64,000 nucleotides of DNA from Strigamia acuminata (taxonomy: Eukaryota; Arthropoda; Chilopoda; Geophilomorpha; Linotaeniidae), in NCBI GenBank assembly GCA_949358305.1, contig OX442314.1:31925608-31989607 (forward strand), in the 5' to 3' direction. Below the pieces are notes generated by a model that saw nothing but the letters and a program-made list of their open reading frames with translations, was not told the origin of the DNA and made no database searches. This document shows positions 1-9,532 of the stretch, piece by piece; position 1 is the stretch's first letter; every line of letters starts with the position of its first letter. The translations under genes and the position numbers were made by a program.

Positions 1-1418
1 ATAACGATCCTCCTGACCCCGATCCACCGCCAAATTTTGCGAATCACGAGTCAGCGTCTGATACTGACTCCTCACACCCAAGTGTGAGAGGGCGCTCGCG
101 TCACAGAACGCGTGGTAGAAGCCCGAACCAAGCTTTTTATACGAAAGCTGAGATTGACCAACTTCTGCGACAGAATGTCGGCAATCAGCAAAAGGACAGA
201 AGAGATAAAGTCATTTTGCAAAAAATCAGCGAGTTCACATCCGATAAGTGGACTCATAGAGCGAATGATGAGAGATTTATTCGATGGGATCGAGTAGTCC
301 CTCGTGCCTATAATGGATCCTGGCGAGCAGGGTCCAATTTCTTACTAGAAGTATTTGAATTAGGCAAAGAGCACAATTTCGGTTGTGAAAGCGCTCTAGA
401 CCATCTAGTACCAAAAATGCTAGTCGGAGACGTCAAAGAATGGTTTCGTCGTCGAAACTTCACGAAGTGGGATGACTTCGTTACTAAATTTATGTTTAAA
501 TTTGGAGAATCGAGCGAAGACATCAAAATGCTTTGGAGAAGCTTAAAGCAACGAAAAGGCGAAAGCTTACATTCGTACATGCTTAGGGCAGAGAATCTGC
601 TTGGCAGGGTGCCTCATGAAGTAACCGATGCAACTGCCGACGATCAGTTTCGTGCTGGTCTCAACGAATATTCAAAAAATATTCTAATGATGTCTAACGC
701 ACCAGACCCTGGGAAATTCTCAGAATTAAATGAATTTATGGAAGTAAATCAACTTCGTATTGAAGAAAAGTATAAAGCATACTTGACTGACGCTGAAAGG
801 TCAGCTTTCCTACAGCGAGAGAAAAAGCTTGCTGAGAAAAATCATGAAACCTGCAATGGTTTGCAATTGATGCTTCCCCCTAGTTATGAAGATATACTAG
901 ATGAAATGGAAGAGAAGAAGTCGAAAAAAGATTCTTCTAAAAAAGAGGTAAACAATCCTCATTCCGTTCCGAAGTTACGTGCAAATGTAGCAGGAGCTGA
1001 AAGTCCAACCTCTGACGCTGAAAAAGTTGAAGAAGAGGGAGAAGGAGAAGATGAGACATTGGCTTTATTGGCCAAAACGGCTGCATTATTAGCCAAAAAT
1101 AATTCAGTTGCTGGCAAATGGAAGCCAAGAATGAAGCCTAAAACAGTTTCATTCAATACTGACAAGGTGAATAAAGAAAGAAATTCAAAATCACCTGCAG
1201 CATCACCTGAGCGTCGCTCAGACACTCGTTCTCGTTCTGCTTCACCAGCAGGTAAGAAAAAGAAGTCACCTTCTACCGATCCCTGCAACTTATGTAAAAA
1301 GTTGGGACATTGGCAAAGAGATTGCCCCACTGCTACCAAGAAAGACAAACCAGTAACATCAGCTGAGTTTGAAAAAGCAGTAAAAGTTTTGATGGATTTA
1401 TTCGCAAAAAACTTATAG
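1..1418 (+). CDS. gag: Gag polyprotein, C-terminal part (cut by window edge)
   Basis: Codons run from base 3 in the frame that ends at the TAG at 1416-1418. This part corresponds to roughly residues 522-993 of the complete Gag at 36453-39434. It carries the retrotransposon capsid-like region (about bases 230-650), a charged linker with a Glu-rich stretch, an Arg/Ser-rich segment, and a CCHC zinc knuckle (CX2CX4HX4C, about 1284-1325). Gag packages element RNA into virus-like particles in the cytoplasm. The last codons overlap the frameshift signal that leads into pol. Confidence 0.93.
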   Translation, partial: NDPPDPDPPPNFANHESASDTDSSHPSVRGRSRHRTRGRSPNQAFYTKAEIDQLLRQNVGNQQKDRRDKVILQKISEFTSDKWTHRANDERFIRWDRVVPRAYNGSWRAGSNFLLEVFELGKEHNFGCESALDHLVPKMLVGDVKEWFRRRNFTKWDDFVTKFMFKFGESSEDIKMLWRSLKQRKGESLHSYMLRAENLLGRVPHEVTDATADDQFRAGLNEYSKNILMMSNAPDPGKFSELNEFMEVNQLRIEEKYKAYLTDAERSAFLQREKKLAEKNHETCNGLQLMLPPSYEDILDEMEEKKSKKDSSKKEVNNPHSVPKLRANVAGAESPTSDAEKVEEEGEGEDETLALLAKTAALLAKNNSVAGKWKPRMKPKTVSFNTDKVNKERNSKSPAASPERRSDTRSRSASPAGKKKKSPSTDPCNLCKKLGHWQRDCPTATKKDKPVTSAEFEKAVKVLMDLFAKNL

Positions 1419-1452
1419 ACGCAGATCCATCAGGTCTAGTGGATCCTGCGTC
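1406..1452 (+). promoter_or_regulatory. -1 ribosomal frameshift signal (slippery site plus stem-loop)
   Basis: The heptamer A AAA AAC (1406-1412) sits with AAA and AAC as zero-frame gag codons, three bases before the gag TAG. After a 5-nt spacer, a stem of about 12 bp with one bulge begins at 1418. Its arms are GACGCAGATCCA (1418-1429) and TGGATCCTGCGTC (1440-1452), with a 10-nt loop. A -1 slip on the heptamer enters the open pol frame at 1412. Heptamer, spacing and stem match the classic -1 frameshift design. Confidence 0.88.
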
Positions 1453-4400
1453 CCCTCCGAAATCGGAATCGGAAAATGAAGTTCTGAAATTATTGGAAAA
1501 AGTTGAAATTATTCTGGATGAAGTAATTCTTCCAGAAGATGTAAAAAATAATAATTCCAATCTTCAGACAGAAGTCGATAGACCAAGCTCAGTTCCGGAA
1601 ACACCTGGAATTGAGGAATGCATTAAGTTATTTGCAGCTACAACTCTTGAAACCAATGAGTTATTAGATGAGTTGCCATTGGAACCTCCAATTGCAATGC
1701 CTTCTAAATTGCGCAAGTTTGAGTGCAAAGTGGCTGGTATTCCCAACAGCCAAGATCTCCCAACGTTAAAATTAGAAACGTTGAAAGGAGTCATAACTGG
1801 AATGTTAGACTCGGGAGCAAATAAGAGCTTCCTTGCGACTTCCGTTATCAATCAATTAGGTCTTGAAAAGTACATGCGACCTATCGGACCTGGAGTTCGA
1901 GTTACGACCGCAAGTGAAGAAGTCACTCCAGATGGGACGATCCATCTTTCATTTCGATGGACTCATGGCACATTACGTCATCCGTTCATTGTCATACCAA
2001 ACAAGTATCCAATGGTACTTTTGGGTTGTGATTTCATGAATAAATTAGGAATCCAACCTAATCCACAGACGATGTCGTGGAATTTCTTGCAACCTGTGGA
2101 TGCAAATTTATCCTACATTCCGCAAGCGTTGTTAGATCGATACATTGAGAAACTAGAGGAACCAGATTCCTCATTTGTGACTTTCGCAAAAGCTGATGCT
2201 GCAAGCGTAACTCAATCAAAAATTGATGAACAGAATTTCATCCAGAAGTTAGTGGAAGAAGCTAACTTAAATTTGGAGCAATCTAACTTATTAGAAAAAA
2301 TGTTGATCAAACATAAAAAGATCATTTCTAAAGAACCAGGCAAAACTCACTTAGTTCAACACAAGATTGAGTTAGACACGGACAAACCCATCCGCGTCCC
2401 CTTCAAGAGCATAAACCCTCAAAAAAGGGAAATTATCAGACAGCTTTGTCAAGATAAGATTGACAAAGACATAGTCGTCAAAGCTGAAGGCGATTATGGG
2501 ATGCGGCCTGTCTTAGTCATGCGACCAGGCAATGACCCGCGTCTGTGTATCGATTTTCGACCAATCAATACACATACTAAGTACAACCCCCCTCAAATGC
2601 CAACTATTGAGGAAATCATGCGAGAAATCGGTGAATTCGAGTGGGTTAGTACGATAGATCTGACCAAGGGATATTGGCAGATAGAGCTTCGTGAAGAAGA
2701 CAAAGTCAAAACGGCTTTTTGGAGTCCAATGGGAAGGCTTATGTTTAAAGTAATGCCTTTCGGACTTGTAAACGCGCCTACCACTTTCCAAGAGTTGATG
2801 GAAAAAGTTTTAGGTGACGTTTACCGTAAGTTCGCCTGGGCTTACCTGGACGATATAATCGTCGTGTCCAAATCGTTTGAAGAACACGTCAAACATTTGG
2901 ATATAGTTTTTGCCAAGCTGCAAGAAGCAAATTTGCATGCCCACCCTGGAAAAACTCATTTGTGTAGAAAGGAATTAATCTTCCTGGGATACAAAGTAGG
3001 AGTCAATGGACTCAGCGTTGACCCTAAAAAAGTCGCCGCCATCACTGAATTTCCCGCTCCTACAAATTTGAAGGAGCTACAGAGATTTCTAGGCATGGTA
3101 AATTTCTTCCATCGCCTAATCAAGAATTTGGCCACAGTGGCAGAACCACTACGGCCACTCTTGAAAAAGGATGCAGATTTCGAATGGGAATTGCACCATC
3201 AGGCAGCGTTCGATGCAATCAAAAACTTGCTTACGAACGCTGAAACAATGAAGATGCCGGATTTATATTCGCCCTTCATTGTTCACACTGATGCCAGCAG
3301 GCAAGGTTTGGGCGCAGCCCTCACACAAAAGAAGATTGTGGATGGCGAAGATATAGAGATGCCATGCGTGTATGCAAGCAGAAGCTTGCAGCCCGCTGAG
3401 AAGAATTATACTGTGACAGAATTAGAATGTCTCGCAGTAGTATGGGGATTACGCAAATTTCGCCCATACTTAGAGTACACAACATTTACTGTACAAACGG
3501 ATCACCAAGCCTTGAAATGGTTGATGTCGTTAGCCGACCCGTCTGGCAGATTAGCTCGTTGGCAAATGGAGCTGATGGCGTATTCATTCGAAATTCAGTA
3601 CGTGAAAGGGCCATTAAATGTTGTCGCCGAAGCATTATCTCGTGCACCAGTCAGTGCACCTGACGATCCAGAAGATGATGGCGATAACGATGATTTATTA
3701 TCGTATTGTCCATCTCCTTGTCGAAGTTGGCAAATGGGAAAACTGAACGAGTTGCCCAAATCGATCATAGTGAATGAAGAAGACAATAATATTGTCACTT
3801 TTTGCCACAAAATTCATGATCCATCAGGAACACCTGATATCGAGTTAAGAGCTATGATGGCTAAACAATTCGAGTTGCCAACAACTAATGTTTTAATCAA
3901 AGCATTTGCAGCCAAAATTGCTAAGCAATTGGACTGCGATCCTCCAACGAGGAACGACATTATAGAGGCCCAAAAACAAGATAAATTCTGCCAAATAATT
4001 CGTAATTTTATTGTAAATAAAATATACCCAGAGTATTTGTACAATGCACCAAACAAAAATCATTTCAAAAGAGTTGCTAGTACTTATCTGATTGAAGACG
4101 ATATGTTACTTCATTATCATCCTACCTCTACAGATGAATTAGGAGAGGATGGTAGGGTGCTCAAAGTTGTAGTACCCAAAAAATTGATTTATAAAATCAT
4201 TTGGTTGATGCACGGACATCCCTTATCTGGGCACCCAGGTATAGCACGAACTATGTACCAAACTCGAAGAGTGTACACGTGGAAAGGCATGAAACGCGAC
4301 ATAACTCGCTTTATTCAGCATTGCCAAGGATGTCAAGCATGCAAGCCTAGATCGAAGACAGAAATGGAGGCTGCTCAAATGGGACCTTACGGACCTTTTG

Positions 4401-5599
4401 ACTGCCTCAGCGTTGACTTGTCTGGTCCAAAGCCGAGAACTAGAAAGAATAACACGCATATTTGTGTAATACTTGATATAGCTACACATTGGCCGGAATT
4501 ATTTCCAATGTGTAATCCGACCGCAATTAAAATTGCTAATTGCATATATCACTTATCAATAACTTTTGGTTTTCCAAGACAAATTATAAGTGATAATGGG
4601 CCACAATTTCGATCATTGGTCTATAAGGAATTTTGCAAAAAATTCGGAATGTCACCAAAAACGACATCAATATACCATCCACAGGCAAACCCTGTGGAAA
4701 GAACAAATAGGGATATTAAATACATGGTTTCAATTTATTTAGATATTCACGACCAATGGGATGAATATCTACGCGAATTCGCATTCAGTTTAAGAACGAC
4801 TGTAACAAGAGGCAGAGATTATTCTCCTGCTTTCTTGAATTTTTTCCGCGAATTACGTATTCCGTGGGATCCAAGGATTCCCGACGGAATTTTGGTTATT
4901 GACCCAAAAAATCCGCACTTGTATGTGCAGAAATTAGAAGCAATTATCGCGGAGACGTATCAACATATGATGTCTCATATTTTGGATTTAAGGCGTCGAG
5001 TCGATGCCGAAAAATCAGACAAAAAATTCGATAATTTCAGACAAAACGATTTAGTCTGGAGAGAGTCACATATTCTCTCAAATGCCGCAAAAGGAATTTC
5101 TGCCGGTATTTCTCCAAAAAGAACAGGGCCATACGTAATTGTAAAAAGATTGCAAGGTGGCGCCTTTCAACTTCGTCGACTAGCTGATAATAAAAATTAT
5201 CCAGCAGTCCACGGCACCGAATTACAGCCGTATTTTCCTAAGTTCAACCAAGAAATTTGGTTGGAAGGGGAAGAAGTAGGTCAAAAAACGAAAAACATCG
5301 TAAATACTTTGGATGACTCACAATTGTCCAAAATTCCTATTGACACGGAATCGAATTCGATTGGAATATCGAAACCAAAAAATGACGAAGTCGCCCAAAT
5401 CGATAAACGACTTGAAAATGTTTCTCTCGATGAAAATCTAGAAAAAGAAATATTTTTAGAAGATGAAACTTCATCAAAAAATAAAGAAAACTCATCTGAC
5501 ACTCAAAACGACTCAGATGACAATCTAAACAAACTGGATTGTTCTTCGAAGAAATCAAAGTACAATTTGCGACCCCGCGTTCCGCGAGTCGCGAAATAA
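1412..5599 (+). CDS. pol: Pol polyprotein: protease, RT, RNase H, integrase
   Basis: The frame has no AUG near its 5' end. It is entered by -1 frameshifting from gag, and the first possible initiator-like codon is a GTG at 1439. Counting from that GTG, it shows a retropepsin LDSGA motif (D124), reverse transcriptase with YLDD (469-472), RNase H with TDAS (D618) and an integrase. The integrase has a HHCC zinc finger followed by catalytic D993, D1052 and E1087, and then a GPY/F-like module. The C terminus is acidic and Ser-rich with a basic end. No chromodomain is seen. This copy has Glu at residue 512 and Gln at 941; the downstream copy has Lys and Arg. Confidence 0.95.
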   Translation, partial: LIDADPSGLVDPASPPKSESENEVLKLLEKVEIILDEVILPEDVKNNNSNLQTEVDRPSSVPETPGIEECIKLFAATTLETNELLDELPLEPPIAMPSKLRKFECKVAGIPNSQDLPTLKLETLKGVITGMLDSGANKSFLATSVINQLGLEKYMRPIGPGVRVTTASEEVTPDGTIHLSFRWTHGTLRHPFIVIPNKYPMVLLGCDFMNKLGIQPNPQTMSWNFLQPVDANLSYIPQALLDRYIEKLEEPDSSFVTFAKADAASVTQSKIDEQNFIQKLVEEANLNLEQSNLLEKMLIKHKKIISKEPGKTHLVQHKIELDTDKPIRVPFKSINPQKREIIRQLCQDKIDKDIVVKAEGDYGMRPVLVMRPGNDPRLCIDFRPINTHTKYNPPQMPTIEEIMREIGEFEWVSTIDLTKGYWQIELREEDKVKTAFWSPMGRLMFKVMPFGLVNAPTTFQELMEKVLGDVYRKFAWAYLDDIIVVSKSFEEHVKHLDIVFAKLQEANLHAHPGKTHLCRKELIFLGYKVGVNGLSVDPKKVAAITEFPAPTNLKELQRFLGMVNFFHRLIKNLATVAEPLRPLLKKDADFEWELHHQAAFDAIKNLLTNAETMKMPDLYSPFIVHTDASRQGLGAALTQKKIVDGEDIEMPCVYASRSLQPAEKNYTVTELECLAVVWGLRKFRPYLEYTTFTVQTDHQALKWLMSLADPSGRLARWQMELMAYSFEIQYVKGPLNVVAEALSRAPVSAPDDPEDDGDNDDLLSYCPSPCRSWQMGKLNELPKSIIVNEEDNNIVTFCHKIHDPSGTPDIELRAMMAKQFELPTTNVLIKAFAAKIAKQLDCDPPTRNDIIEAQKQDKFCQIIRNFIVNKIYPEYLYNAPNKNHFKRVASTYLIEDDMLLHYHPTSTDELGEDGRVLKVVVPKKLIYKIIWLMHGHPLSGHPGIARTMYQTRRVYTWKGMKRDITRFIQHCQGCQACKPRSKTEMEAAQMGPYGPFDCLSVDLSGPKPRTRKNNTHICVILDIATHWPELFPMCNPTAIKIANCIYHLSITFGFPRQIISDNGPQFRSLVYKEFCKKFGMSPKTTSIYHPQANPVERTNRDIKYMVSIYLDIHDQWDEYLREFAFSLRTTVTRGRDYSPAFLNFFRELRIPWDPRIPDGILVIDPKNPHLYVQKLEAIIAETYQHMMSHILDLRRRVDAEKSDKKFDNFRQNDLVWRESHILSNAAKGISAGISPKRTGPYVIVKRLQGGAFQLRRLADNKNYPAVHGTELQPYFPKFNQEIWLEGEEVGQKTKNIVNTLDDSQLSKIPIDTESNSIGISKPKNDEVAQIDKRLENVSLDENLEKEIFLEDETSSKNKENSSDTQNDSDDNLNKLDCSSKKSKYNLRPRVPRVAK

Positions 5600-5609
5600 C
5601 TTTTCTTTC

Positions 5610-5681
5610 ACCTTTTGAAAGTTCCCAAAAGGTTCACGAGAGCAAACTCGTGACGTCATCAATAGTCCGCTATTCGATGAC
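5610..5681 (+). other. Three adjacent hairpins between pol and ORF3
   Basis: The intercistronic gap folds into three consecutive inverted repeats: ACCTTTTG/CAAAAGGT, TCACGAG/CTCGTGA, and GTCATC-AATAG/CTATT-CGATGAC (one bulged base). TGACGTCA lies between the second and third. The position suggests an RNA element acting in ORF3 expression, but that is inference. Confidence 0.6.
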
Positions 5682-5693
5682 AAACGTCTATAA

Positions 5694-7484
5694 GTTGTTA
5701 TAATTAATGACTTTCCGGGGTTTTTCCTGTCAAAAGCGCTCCGAGCTGCCGCCGCGCAGCTCCTAGTCGACGAAAATCGACAGCTGACTCGTCAACTCGA
5801 GGCAGATGAGAACGCGCGCTGCGCACTCCCTTTCTTCCGCGAGGACGAAATTCCGGCTCCGACGCCAATCTTTTCCGCGCCGCAAGACGAGGATTTGAGG
5901 GTGGGACGACTCCCTCCCGCTGGATCAAGCACTGGACCACAGCGACGTGAATCCAGCCGCGACCGAGAGGAGCAACAGAGGCGATCGCGCCCCTACACCA
6001 CGGACGCGCCACCGAATCGTCCACCGTCGCGAAGAGGCCGAACTCCGGAGTCTTTATTCTCCTCGTCCTCCCAGAGCGTGGAATCCGACACGACCGTCAA
6101 ATCCGCACGCAGTGGCAGAACGGCGTCCACTTACAGAGTGGACAACCCCGCCATTCCATACGCAATGCGTCGTGTTGTCGGGGATATCTCCCCCGACTTT
6201 AGCGTGCCTGTGCCAGGACACGCTAGCCGCTTGCCGGAGCATGGATATGTTGCCCGCTTGCCTGCCGGAGTTAGTAACTTACAGCTCCGGCCGTTTTTCA
6301 ACGAGTCTTTCGGACCCCAGTGGACCTGCTACGAGCAGCAACCCATTAGAGCGCAGCAAGAAGTGCTCAAGAAGCTGGACGCCTACCAAAGCGCCCAGCT
6401 AGCCGAATCACAGAAGGATTGGCAGAGACTAGCTGAAAGGCTAGAACTCTCCGACATCAAAACGATTGATGATCCCCGTCTGATGGATTTTCAGCGTCAG
6501 CTGATTTCGGGGATGACCAGGGTGTTGTACCCTGGTGTTCTTCCTTCGCCAGGACAGGCGTTGGCGGCCATTACCTACCTGTGGACCGCCCCGATGGGCC
6601 TGTCGGAGGATAAAGTCGAGTTGTGGTACCACATCAGACTGGACCCGCCTACGATTCTAGCCGAATTAATAAAGCAGATCGTAGCAAACGGCGAAACTGA
6701 AGAAGAAGCCGCCGTTCGGTTGAGGACCGAATGGTCATTTGCGAAGGCCACGGCGCAGCAGGCTCGAAGTGTTCCGCCTCCCGCTACCTGCGCCACAGCA
6801 GCCGCGTCATTAGCTGCTTTCCAGTCGGCTCAAGAAGCGCCTGGATGTTCTTTTTGGGCGGAGAACCGAAGAAGTTCTCAAACTCCATCCGGAGTTCAAG
6901 CGGTGACGATGCCCCGCATGCTCCCAGGTGCTGGTCGAGCCCAAGGACGAGGGAATTTGCCCTCGCCAACCTCCGCACCCGCGTTGGTTTTTGCTGGTTC
7001 GCTGAGCCAGTTCGACGACGTCGGAGAAGAGGACTCACGTCCGCCGCCGCCGCCGCCGTCAGTCAAGCCAATGAAGAAGGAATCGGCCTTCAAAACGTTG
7101 ATGCGGTTGTATCCGCATTTTTACTTAACGCCGGACACACGGACGGTGTTAAGTAACGACAGTCAACTCTCGAGGCGAGTGTTTATGTGGCTCGAAGACC
7201 ACATCCGGGTGTTGAGCCCTCCGTCGATTCTCCATGATCGGCTCCTGAAGGCGCGATTGGCGCCAATGGATCCAATTGAGTTCGCGGCCATGGGGTTCTT
7301 CAACCGAGCCAATTCCGCAAGGATCCTCCAGGTTTGGCTTCACGTCAACCCTGGAATGGTCTCCGGACCAAACGCAGGTCGCGACCTGTGTATCGTCAAC
7401 GAGCGATCAGATCCGCGGAACAACGCCACGGACATGATGCGCCCGTCGACGCCTGAGAAGAGTCAGGGCATGGACGAATCTTAA
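5694..7484 (+). CDS. ORF3 of the Gypsy-type element, unknown function
   Basis: The frame is open from 5694 (after TAA at 5691-5693) to the TAA at 7482-7484, about 597 codons. There is no AUG in the first 150 codons or so, so it is probably made from a spliced subgenomic RNA, as env is in related elements. The N-terminal region is Ala/Leu/Gln/Glu-rich and could form a coiled coil. A long Arg/Ser/Pro-rich stretch, a helical central region, a run of six prolines and a C-terminal helical region follow. I see no signal peptide, membrane segment or furin-like site, so it does not look like an envelope. GC content is visibly higher than in gag-pol, which hints at a separate origin. I do not recognise the family. 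Confidence 0.7.
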   Translation, partial: VVIINDFPGFFLSKALRAAAAQLLVDENRQLTRQLEADENARCALPFFREDEIPAPTPIFSAPQDEDLRVGRLPPAGSSTGPQRRESSRDREEQQRRSRPYTTDAPPNRPPSRRGRTPESLFSSSSQSVESDTTVKSARSGRTASTYRVDNPAIPYAMRRVVGDISPDFSVPVPGHASRLPEHGYVARLPAGVSNLQLRPFFNESFGPQWTCYEQQPIRAQQEVLKKLDAYQSAQLAESQKDWQRLAERLELSDIKTIDDPRLMDFQRQLISGMTRVLYPGVLPSPGQALAAITYLWTAPMGLSEDKVELWYHIRLDPPTILAELIKQIVANGETEEEAAVRLRTEWSFAKATAQQARSVPPPATCATAAASLAAFQSAQEAPGCSFWAENRRSSQTPSGVQAVTMPRMLPGAGRAQGRGNLPSPTSAPALVFAGSLSQFDDVGEEDSRPPPPPPSVKPMKKESAFKTLMRLYPHFYLTPDTRTVLSNDSQLSRRVFMWLEDHIRVLSPPSILHDRLLKARLAPMDPIEFAAMGFFNRANSARILQVWLHVNPGMVSGPNAGRDLCIVNERSDPRNNATDMMRPSTPEKSQGMDES

Positions 7485-7521
7485 ATTGGATTCGTTCATT
7501 TCTCTCCATGTAAGATTCGTC
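7473..7521 (+). other. Hairpin spanning the ORF3 stop codon
   Basis: A perfect 11-bp stem, GACGAATCTTA (7473-7483) with TAAGATTCGTC (7511-7521), encloses the ORF3 stop and ends just before the polypurine tract. Confidence 0.6.
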
Positions 7522-7523
7522 TT

Positions 7524-7536
7524 AAATGGGGGGATG
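7524..7536 (+). other. Polypurine tract of the Gypsy-type element
   Basis: The purine-rich run AAATGGGGGGATG directly abuts the 3' LTR. This is the expected primer site for plus-strand DNA synthesis. Confidence 0.8.
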
Positions 7537-8490
7537 TGTGGTGATCTCAAATATTTCACCAACTTAGAAGATAAATTAATTGTGTCTTCTAATTAATTTG
7601 ACTGTGGCACACGCCAAGTCGAATCATGTGACGAAGGGGAGGAAACTTCCCTAGGCACATATCATCCCAGGTTGGCTGGGGTGAAAACGGTAATTAACCG
7701 TTATGGTGCAATATTGGGCAATAATCCTTTGTTGCACCAGTTTCAGCTAATTGCGCAGATTATCTGCGCAATATTGAAGCGTGCCGGGCTCGCGCCCTAG
7801 CTTCAATCGGGACTCTAATCACAACATCACAACCCACAACATCACTGCGATATTTGCTCCGACAATACGTATTGACAGTGGACCGTGATACGATTAGTTT
7901 TACCTGCTATTTTTGTACAAGAAACGTACAAAGCCAGCAATTCAGCTTGAATTAGCCGTCGCTAATTCCAGCCATCGAGAAGAAGAAGTTTCCCGACGAT
8001 CGTGAACCATCGCCGTCGCTGCCGCGCGAACGCCAGCCACCGCCATCGTACGAGAGCCGGACGCCTGTAGCCGTCAACCACCGCCATCGAGCCGTCGCAC
8101 GAGCCGCAGAAGGACCCACGAGAACCATCGTCGCCAGGACCATCGTTCGTGAGTCGATTAACGAAGACATTTTGCCTTCGTAACAACTCCAAGTTGTTAA
8201 GCGCCATCGCCGCGCTTTGTAGCTCGTAACAGTCGTTACGAGCCCTCCATTGTTTTTCCCGCTCATTATTTTGCGACATTGTCGCTTCGTATTATCTTTA
8301 CTAGTCATTGTAATTTAACTGAATAAATATATTGTGAATTTTATTGATAAAAACTGTCTTTTTATTCCTATTCTTATAAATTAACCCTAGATAATTTTCG
8401 GCCGCGATATAAGTCTTATTTTAGCATTCACCTGCGGTTTCCGAGCATATTAATTAGTAATTTGTTCGAAATAACCCGGATCGCAGCACA
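7537..8490 (+). repeat. 3' LTR of the Gypsy-type element
   Basis: This 954-bp LTR begins TGTGGTGATC and ends GATCGCAGCACA, so the tips are inverted TGTG/CACA. An AATAAA lies at 8322-8327. It aligns along its whole length with the 5' LTR at 35385-36337 but differs at many sites, mostly after the first 280 bp. It carries hairpins at 7750-7772, 7912-7932, 7949-7968, 8181-8199, 8222-8243 and 8442-8468. Confidence 0.93.
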
Positions 8491-8828
8491 ATTATTATTG
8501 CAATAAAAAAACTTGCAAATGTAAACAAACCTTAGAAAATATTTATTACCACACTATTGTGCATGAAACACACGGAAAATGTAATATATCTTGCGCTAGC
8601 TGATAGTTTCGATTAGACCACAACAGACCACCAAAACTATCCAATGTCTCAAATGTCGGCAGTGTCGTCGGGTTAGCAGTGGGAATGTCCTTTCTTTCTC
8701 ATATTTAGTTTTCGAATCAATCTTGGTGGCCAACTTGTCCAAACTAGAGCTGCATCAAATTGGACCAAAAGTTAAGCACGTTTGTTACCTGTTGTCATCC
8801 CAGAATGCAGTGCGGCTATATATTATGT
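8491..8828 (+). repeat. Diverged copy of the 23785-24097 segment, with a conserved 40-codon frame
   Basis: The segment aligns closely with 23785-24097. Bases 8699-8818 form a 40-codon open stretch on the plus strand that matches 23971-24090. The three substitutions before the last codons (TTA/TTG, GAG/GAA, CAC/CAT) are all synonymous. It may be a relic of a protein-coding exon whose family I do not recognise. Confidence 0.55.
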
Positions 8829-9057
8829 TGCACTGTAAGCGATCAATGCCCTTTTGTGCCGTGCCTTGCGAGTTTGGAGACCTAACCTAACCTAATTCAA
8901 ATTTTAATATTAACACCCTCCCCCAAATAGTGACCAAGAAAACGATCATGCGGAAAAGGAAAAGAATCGTTACGCCTGGTGCAGTGGCAGCGATCGGTAA
9001 TGGGCGGATGATTGGTAGTGTCGCTGTAGAAAATAATACATGCGCGTGGGATAAGCT
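8829..9057. other. Unassigned spacer with three CCTAA units
   Basis: I see no gene here. Bases 8881-8895 read CCTAA three times, the complement of the insect telomere unit TTAGG. The run is short and could be chance. Confidence 0.4.
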
Positions 9058-9382
9058 ACTACAGTTTGCGCCCGATATGTTGATGCTAAATTCGTACTGC
9101 GCATCCTATATTCTGCGCAGAGAATTTTCCAATTCCAGTTGTTATTTAGCAGTAGTTAGCCTAATATTAGGCCTAATAATGCTAAAATAAAGCAAATAAA
9201 CAACAATAAACTCATCATTAAAAGTAACTTACAAAATATTTTTGTTTATTTACCTTATTTTAGCATTATTAGGCCTAATATTAGTCTTAATACTGCTAAA
9301 TAACAAATTGAATTGGAAAACCGTCTGCGTAGAATGTGATTCGCAGTAGGAATTTAGCATCAAGACACTGGGCGCGAATTGT
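9058..9382. repeat. Imperfect foldback (inverted repeat, arms of about 150 bp)
   Basis: The left arm (about 9058-9206) pairs with the right arm (about 9233-9382) around a short AT-rich centre. The strongest match is the shared TTAGGCCTAATAATGCTAAA block. The arms also share an outer GATGCTAAATTC. No clear target duplication was found. It may be a foldback transposon or MITE. Confidence 0.6.
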
Positions 9383-9532
9383 AGGTTTGGTCTATGTTTT
9401 GTTTTTGCTTGGCATGTTATTTATTTAAACAAAGTTTCAAATTGTATTATATACGTATATTGGCTACACAAGTATATATTCAAATCTGATTTTTGAGATT
9501 AATGTTTGAATAAGTTTCTAGAGTAATGTGAC

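Larger units (their letters stand above)
1..8490 (+). mobile_element. Ty3/Gypsy-type LTR retrotransposon, 5' end outside the window
   Basis: This is the 3' part of an element whose complete counterpart lies at 35385-46506. It holds the C-terminal part of gag, all of pol, ORF3, a polypurine tract and the 3' LTR. The order protease, reverse transcriptase, RNase H, integrase in Pol is that of Ty3/Gypsy elements. All visible frames are open, so the copy looks young. It differs from the downstream copy at 2972 (G, A at 40988) and 4260 (A, G at 42276). Each change alters one amino acid. Confidence 0.95.

Noticed and set aside
5704-6024. 106-codon minus-strand ORF in ORF3
   Set aside because: It is antisense to a GC-rich coding frame, where long shadow frames are expected.
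7952-8308. Minus-strand ORFs of 105-118 codons inside the Gypsy LTR
   Set aside because: They lie over a GC-rich CCATCG-type repeated stretch of the LTR. Their composition and overlap suggest chance frames.
8930-9190. 86-codon plus-strand ORF
   Set aside because: It starts with a GTG and runs into the foldback arm; no homology or conservation is visible.
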